Assembly (NCBI GenBank): GCA_015680685.1
Contig: MNCI01009575.1
Span: forward strand, 72,592-136,591
DNA: 64,000 nt
From: Gnetum montanum
Lineage: Eukaryota > Streptophyta > Gnetopsida > Gnetales > Gnetaceae
Reading direction: 5' to 3'
Shown here piece after piece: positions 60,256 to 64,000 of this stretch. The translations under genes and the position numbers were made by a program. The first letter of the stretch is position 1. Each line of letters begins with the position of its first letter. The notes under the pieces are model-generated. The model had not been told where the DNA came from and did not search any database. It was given only the letters and a program-made list of their open reading frames with translations.

Positions 60256-61310
60256 GTGATGTTGACACTGATGTCAGCATCAACATCATCAATACTTATA
60301 TTAATTTTTGCTATTTAGTCCAAGTGCTAATTTTGAGGTTTCAAGATCTTGTTTAACCTCCTAAGTGATGTTGAATGATGTTGAGAGGATGCTAAGGAAG
60401 TTGAGAGGCTAAGAGAAGGTGTCCAATGCAAAGCTTAATGGTCAATGATGTCATTTTGTAGGTGCCAAAAGTAGTAACATTGACATTAGCATTAGCATTA
60501 CTAACAATTAGTGAAAATTTTGAAATTTTTCTAAGTTAGAATTTTTAACTCTTGAGGTTTCATTTCACCTTCAAATTGATATTGAATGCTATTGAGACAC
60601 TTGATAAGTCTGTGGATAAGGTGGTATGTTAATGAAAAAGATGAATGATATCACTTAGTATGGCCCAAAAGTGATGACACTAATGCTAACATTAACATCC
60701 GCATTAGTGTTACTAGTGCTTAGTGAAACTTGTTTCAAGCTATTATTTTTGAGTTTCCAAGGCTCCATTTGATCTTGGAACTATTGTCAAAGGTTGTCAA
60801 GATAAAGTCAAGGATCCCTAGAGGCTTGTGGACACTACTGAATGATAGTTTATATCATGGCACAAAGTTAAGTAATGCTAATGCTAGCATTAACATCAAC
60901 ATCATCTTAAAAGTTAGAAAACTTCTTAGTGATTTTCTAGGCCAAAAATTCTAACACTTGAGATGCTAAGATTGACCCTGAAATGTGTTGAAATGATGAT
61001 TTTTGAGTACTGAGAGGCTTAGAAACCTATGAAATGCTAGGAATTAGATGTGTGAAGTGACTTGAAGGTGCTAGATGTGTTGAGTTAAGCCATGAACTTG
61101 ATGATGCTCTAGACTTAGAAAAAATGTTAATTTTGAAGGCCCAAGAGTGTTGAAATTGTAGTTGATAAGTCATCTAGGCCCTAAGAACCCATTGTGCATG
61201 TTAGAAAGTAGTTTCAATGAGGTTTGGAGGTGCCAACAATGGTGTTCTCAATGTTGACACTAACACTAACATTGCCATCAACATCAACATCATTCATACT
61301 TAGAAAAAAC
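60256..61310. repeat. About 200-bp tandem repeats with self-complementary cores
   Basis: Anchors at 60256, 60471, 60671, 60868, (61060, very decayed) and 61245. Cores: GATGTTGA...TCAACATC arms (60258-60287), ACTAATGC...GCATTAGT (60679-60708), AATGCTAGCATT (60882-60893), TGTTGACACTAACACTAACA (61252). Each unit also has TTGAGGTTTC/GAGTTTCCA and a C(C/A)AAAAGT segment. Confidence 0.75.
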
Positions 61311-61799
61311 TTCAACATTTTTTCAAACTATTCTAAAGTCACTAAAATTAAATATGAGATGCTAGGGAATGATCCTGATTGTTCACTAGAGGCCTTCAAA
61401 GGTTGGAAATATGTCTTATGAAGTTTTTTTGGGGCGTTTTGTTCCATGGTATTGAAGGTAGATTGATTCAGAATCTATGTCACCTCTAACATCAAGAATG
61501 GAGTTCATAAGCTGGATTATGAAGTCAAATGGTCCCTGAAGACCTTTGAGAGATGGAAATGTGCCTTATGATGATGTATTTAGGGAGTTTGATGCTCAAA
61601 ATTGTATGATATGAAATTAAGACCACACTTAGTGTTGATTCCTAGTGAACTAGAAAAGTGGGTAAAACAATGTTCTTGTAGATTTATGAAAGAACATTTT
61701 TGTAAGAATACTAAGAATCTAAATTAATAGTGTTACTAGAATTAACAACTTTAAAATTACCTTAGTCTTATTCTTGAGTTTTTTGAGTATTTTCTTCCT

Positions 61800-62698
61800 C
61801 ATTCCTTTTTTATAGCTAGAGAGCATCAAATCCATTTTTTGCCCACCAAGTCTCTATGGTATGATCTTTCTTTTTGCAAAACTTGCATGATGGAATTGAA
61901 TTGTATGTTTGAGTATTTCTTTATCCTTCTAAGTTCTATCTTCCTCTCATAAATCCTTTGCCTCTATGCTTGAAAATTTCTGATTAATTCTTAGTTACTT
62001 TATTATTAGATTTATTTTCTATTGAATCTTCCTCTACCTTTACCTACTATTCTTATTTCTCTACTAGCTAGAAATACCTATTCTTTCTTAACATTGTCTA
62101 CTCCTAGACATTCTAGAGTTTTGATTTTAGTAACAAAATCATCAATAGTAAAATCTTTGTAGTCTTTGTTTTTAAGAAAGTTCATCATATTTTGAAACTC
62201 ATAATCATCATAGATTGCTACTACTATCTTTTGAGCCTTGTCATGCTGAGTGAAGCCACATCCAAAGTCATTGATATTTTTTATATAATTATAAATTATT
62301 TGAAAGAAATACTCTATGTCTTCATCCTTTCTTAATTCTAATTTGTGAAATTAAATTTTGTACAACAATTATTTTGTATGTTGATTTTCTACATTGCTAA
62401 GGAGCATAGTCTTCTAGCTATTGTCTTTGATACACTAAAATTAATGATCATTCTTACATGCGATTCTTTTCTCTTCCACTTTTCTTCTTTTAGTAGATCT
62501 TTGATTAATGAGTCTTCTTTATTTATGTATTCACCTTTTGAAGTGATTTGGATAGGTTTTTTTGCAAGTTTTATTATTTTCATACTTCATGTACTTTGAG
62601 AAGTCATTTCATTGTTTCTTTCCATAGAATAAAGTCTTGAGGCTCACTGAATTTAGTGGGATATTTTGCTATTTCTTTGTTACAACTCATGGTGACTA
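61800..62698 (-). pseudogene. Ty1/copia Gag of element V
   Basis: Read right to left: IAKYPTKFSEPQDFILWKET, MIINFSVSKTIARRLCSLAM, ELRKDEDIEYFFQIIYNYIK, NINDFGCGF..HDKAQKIVV, FTIDDFVTKIKTLECLGVDN. These are the UBN2 blocks W..W, ALS.....I..., ...D..V.KIL, .L...E. The zinc knuckle (about 61835-61885) reads C-KF-C-KKKD-H-TIET, with the last Cys now Trp. Several stops and shifts. Confidence 0.82.
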
Positions 62699-62711
62699 GG
62701 CTCCAATGCCT
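62699..62711 (-). other. Decayed primer binding site of element V
   Basis: The minus strand reads AGGCATTGGAGCC, which matches TGGTATCAGAGCC at 9 of 13 positions; three of the four changes are transitions. It lies between gag and LTR where a PBS belongs. Confidence 0.5.
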
Positions 62712-62712
62712 A

Positions 62713-63810
62713 TGTAATCAAACTTTGATTTATGTGATCTTCTAATGAAAAATGAATTTGTAAAAATTTTTCATTAAAAATTTGAATTTTTAATTTACCA
62801 TCAGTCATAGTATTATAACATGAGTCATGCTTTATTGACCACAAGCTGACCAAGAGTTATGGTATATGAGAAACAAAGATAAATAATATTTTGAGGATAC
62901 CATGATTAGACCACGAGTTATGGTAACTTACCATGATTGCTTCATGGGTAGTGGTGTGAGTTATGATAAATGGCCATAGATCATGATTGATAACCACAAG
63001 CCTTGCTAAATTACCATGAGCTATGGCTAGTAATAAAGAGTCATGATGAAGTCATAGTTGATAGGAAATCTTATGGTCATTTACTCATAGGATGAAAAGT
63101 GGCTTGATCACAAGTTGACCACGAGTCATAGTCTAGCTCACTAAGAATACCACAAGTTGTGATGAGGTTATGGTATATGAAAATTTTTTAATTCTACAGA
63201 TTTTAAACTTAAATTTTAACACAAATTGGATTGTTCATGGTGTTTAAGAATGTAGATGACACATAAGATACAATTAAACAAATAATGTTAAATATTGAGA
63301 GATATGAAAAAGGAGATATCGATGATTGTTGAACTTTCAATATGATAAAATTTTCTAATGTCAAAGTCTAGACCTTGATGTGAAATCAATTTTGAGGAAG
63401 TTGTTATTACTGTAAATGAATGAAAACTATGTTGATAACTTGAATTAATGACATGATGCTAAGAAAATAAGTCATAAAAATGGTAATTGTTGTTGATGCA
63501 AAGCACCAAAGCTTTGTGGAATATGAATAGTTACTTAAATAATGGAATTCTTGAAAATTTTTTGGAACCAAAATTTATTACTCCAAAAACTGACCATTGC
63601 AACTATATATGGCCTTGAATTAAAAATGAATGATTGGGATCATACTAAGGGGATTGGAGAAGTCATTCCCCATAGAAAAAAAATAAGGAAATTAAAGTAA
63701 ATAATGTTGAATTAAGGCCAAAAAAGAGTACATCTACCTATTAATTTTTTAAAAAATAAAAAAGACATTTGGCTTTGATAATAAAGATGCATTAAGTAAA
63801 TCTCTTTGAA
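62713..63810 (-). repeat. 5' LTR of copia element V
   Basis: Starts TGTAATCAAACTTTG on the plus strand. Aligned throughout with 24138-25244, same orientation. Contains decayed copies of the ACCAYGAGTCRTGGT palindrome from about 62798 to 63132. Right end placed by the alignment. Confidence 0.75.
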
Positions 63811-64000
63811 GCTTTGTCTTCTTATTGTAGATAAAGTAGCATTATGCACTAGTACTAACAGATAAGTATGGAAGTTAATATAGTGAAATAAAAAAGATAG
63901 ATAAGATGATTCACGTCTTGCATAATGATGAAAGATGTAAGTATGCAATGATGAACATTACTCAAAATAAAAATTTAGATCATGTTACAATTGAAACCAT
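63811..64000. other. Flank of element V, nothing recognised
   Basis: AT-rich, no ORF or repeat identified. Confidence 0.4.

Larger units (their letters stand above)
59880..61740 (-). repeat. LTR-like region with tandem repeats in U3
   Basis: Minus-strand TATA (CTATAAATAC, 60120-60111) separates a left part that looks like R/U5 from a right part full of about 200-bp repeats (60256-61310). It abuts copia gag near 61740. Ends not defined; no PBS found on the left. Confidence 0.45.

Overview
This is nuclear DNA from a land plant with a very large, repeat-filled genome. It is AT-rich (about one third G+C by eye), almost everything in it is decayed LTR retrotransposon, and the only apparently intact gene has plant-type introns. 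A gymnosperm, for example a conifer, is my best guess; that is inference from the character of the sequence, not from a marker gene.

Layout. 1-3227: 5' end of a minus-strand Athila-like Ty3 element (I), inserted in the integrase of a plus-strand Ty3 element (II, 3228 to about 6375). 6376-16960: the least repeat-dense part. It has a putative LTR carrying an array of palindromes (7251-8859), LINE and SINE remnants, a three-exon COX16 gene (13019-13955), and a GC-rich fragment of a receptor-type gene with a SPARK-like ectodomain (15729-16333, minus). 17040-23250: a protease-like scrap, gag and LTR of minus element III, an unidentified decayed ORF, and a textbook solo LTR with a perfect 5-bp target duplication (22387-23247). 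23890-34840: a minus-strand Ty1/copia element (IV) cut in two by a complete insertion, element M (26781-34492). 35036-44502: element P, a plus-strand relative of M, whose 5' LTR contains a nested solo LTR. 45108-48834 and 55357 onward: a plus-strand Ty3 element (VI) with protease, RT, RNase H and integrase, split by element VII (48835-55356), an LTR element with no recognisable coding capacity. 57850-58280: a dead fragment of a GH9 endoglucanase gene. 59880-63810: an LTR-like region with about 200-bp repeats, then gag and 5' LTR of a second copia element (V).

Most notable. Elements M and P share an unusual plan: LTR, tRNA-Asp primer site, gag with an odd zinc knuckle (CX2CX3HX4C), NO pol, a spacer, an internal LTR-like promoter block (GATATC motifs plus TATA box), an env-like ORF, LTR. 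Two copies in opposite orientations with the same plan suggest a propagated non-autonomous lineage. Second, the LTRs of several unrelated families carry repeated palindromic motifs in or near U3, upstream of the TATA box.

Nearly all retroelement reading frames carry stops and frameshifts, many of them C-to-T or G-to-A changes as expected for methylated, silenced repeats. No gene cluster or pathway is present; the relations between features are those of nested insertion.
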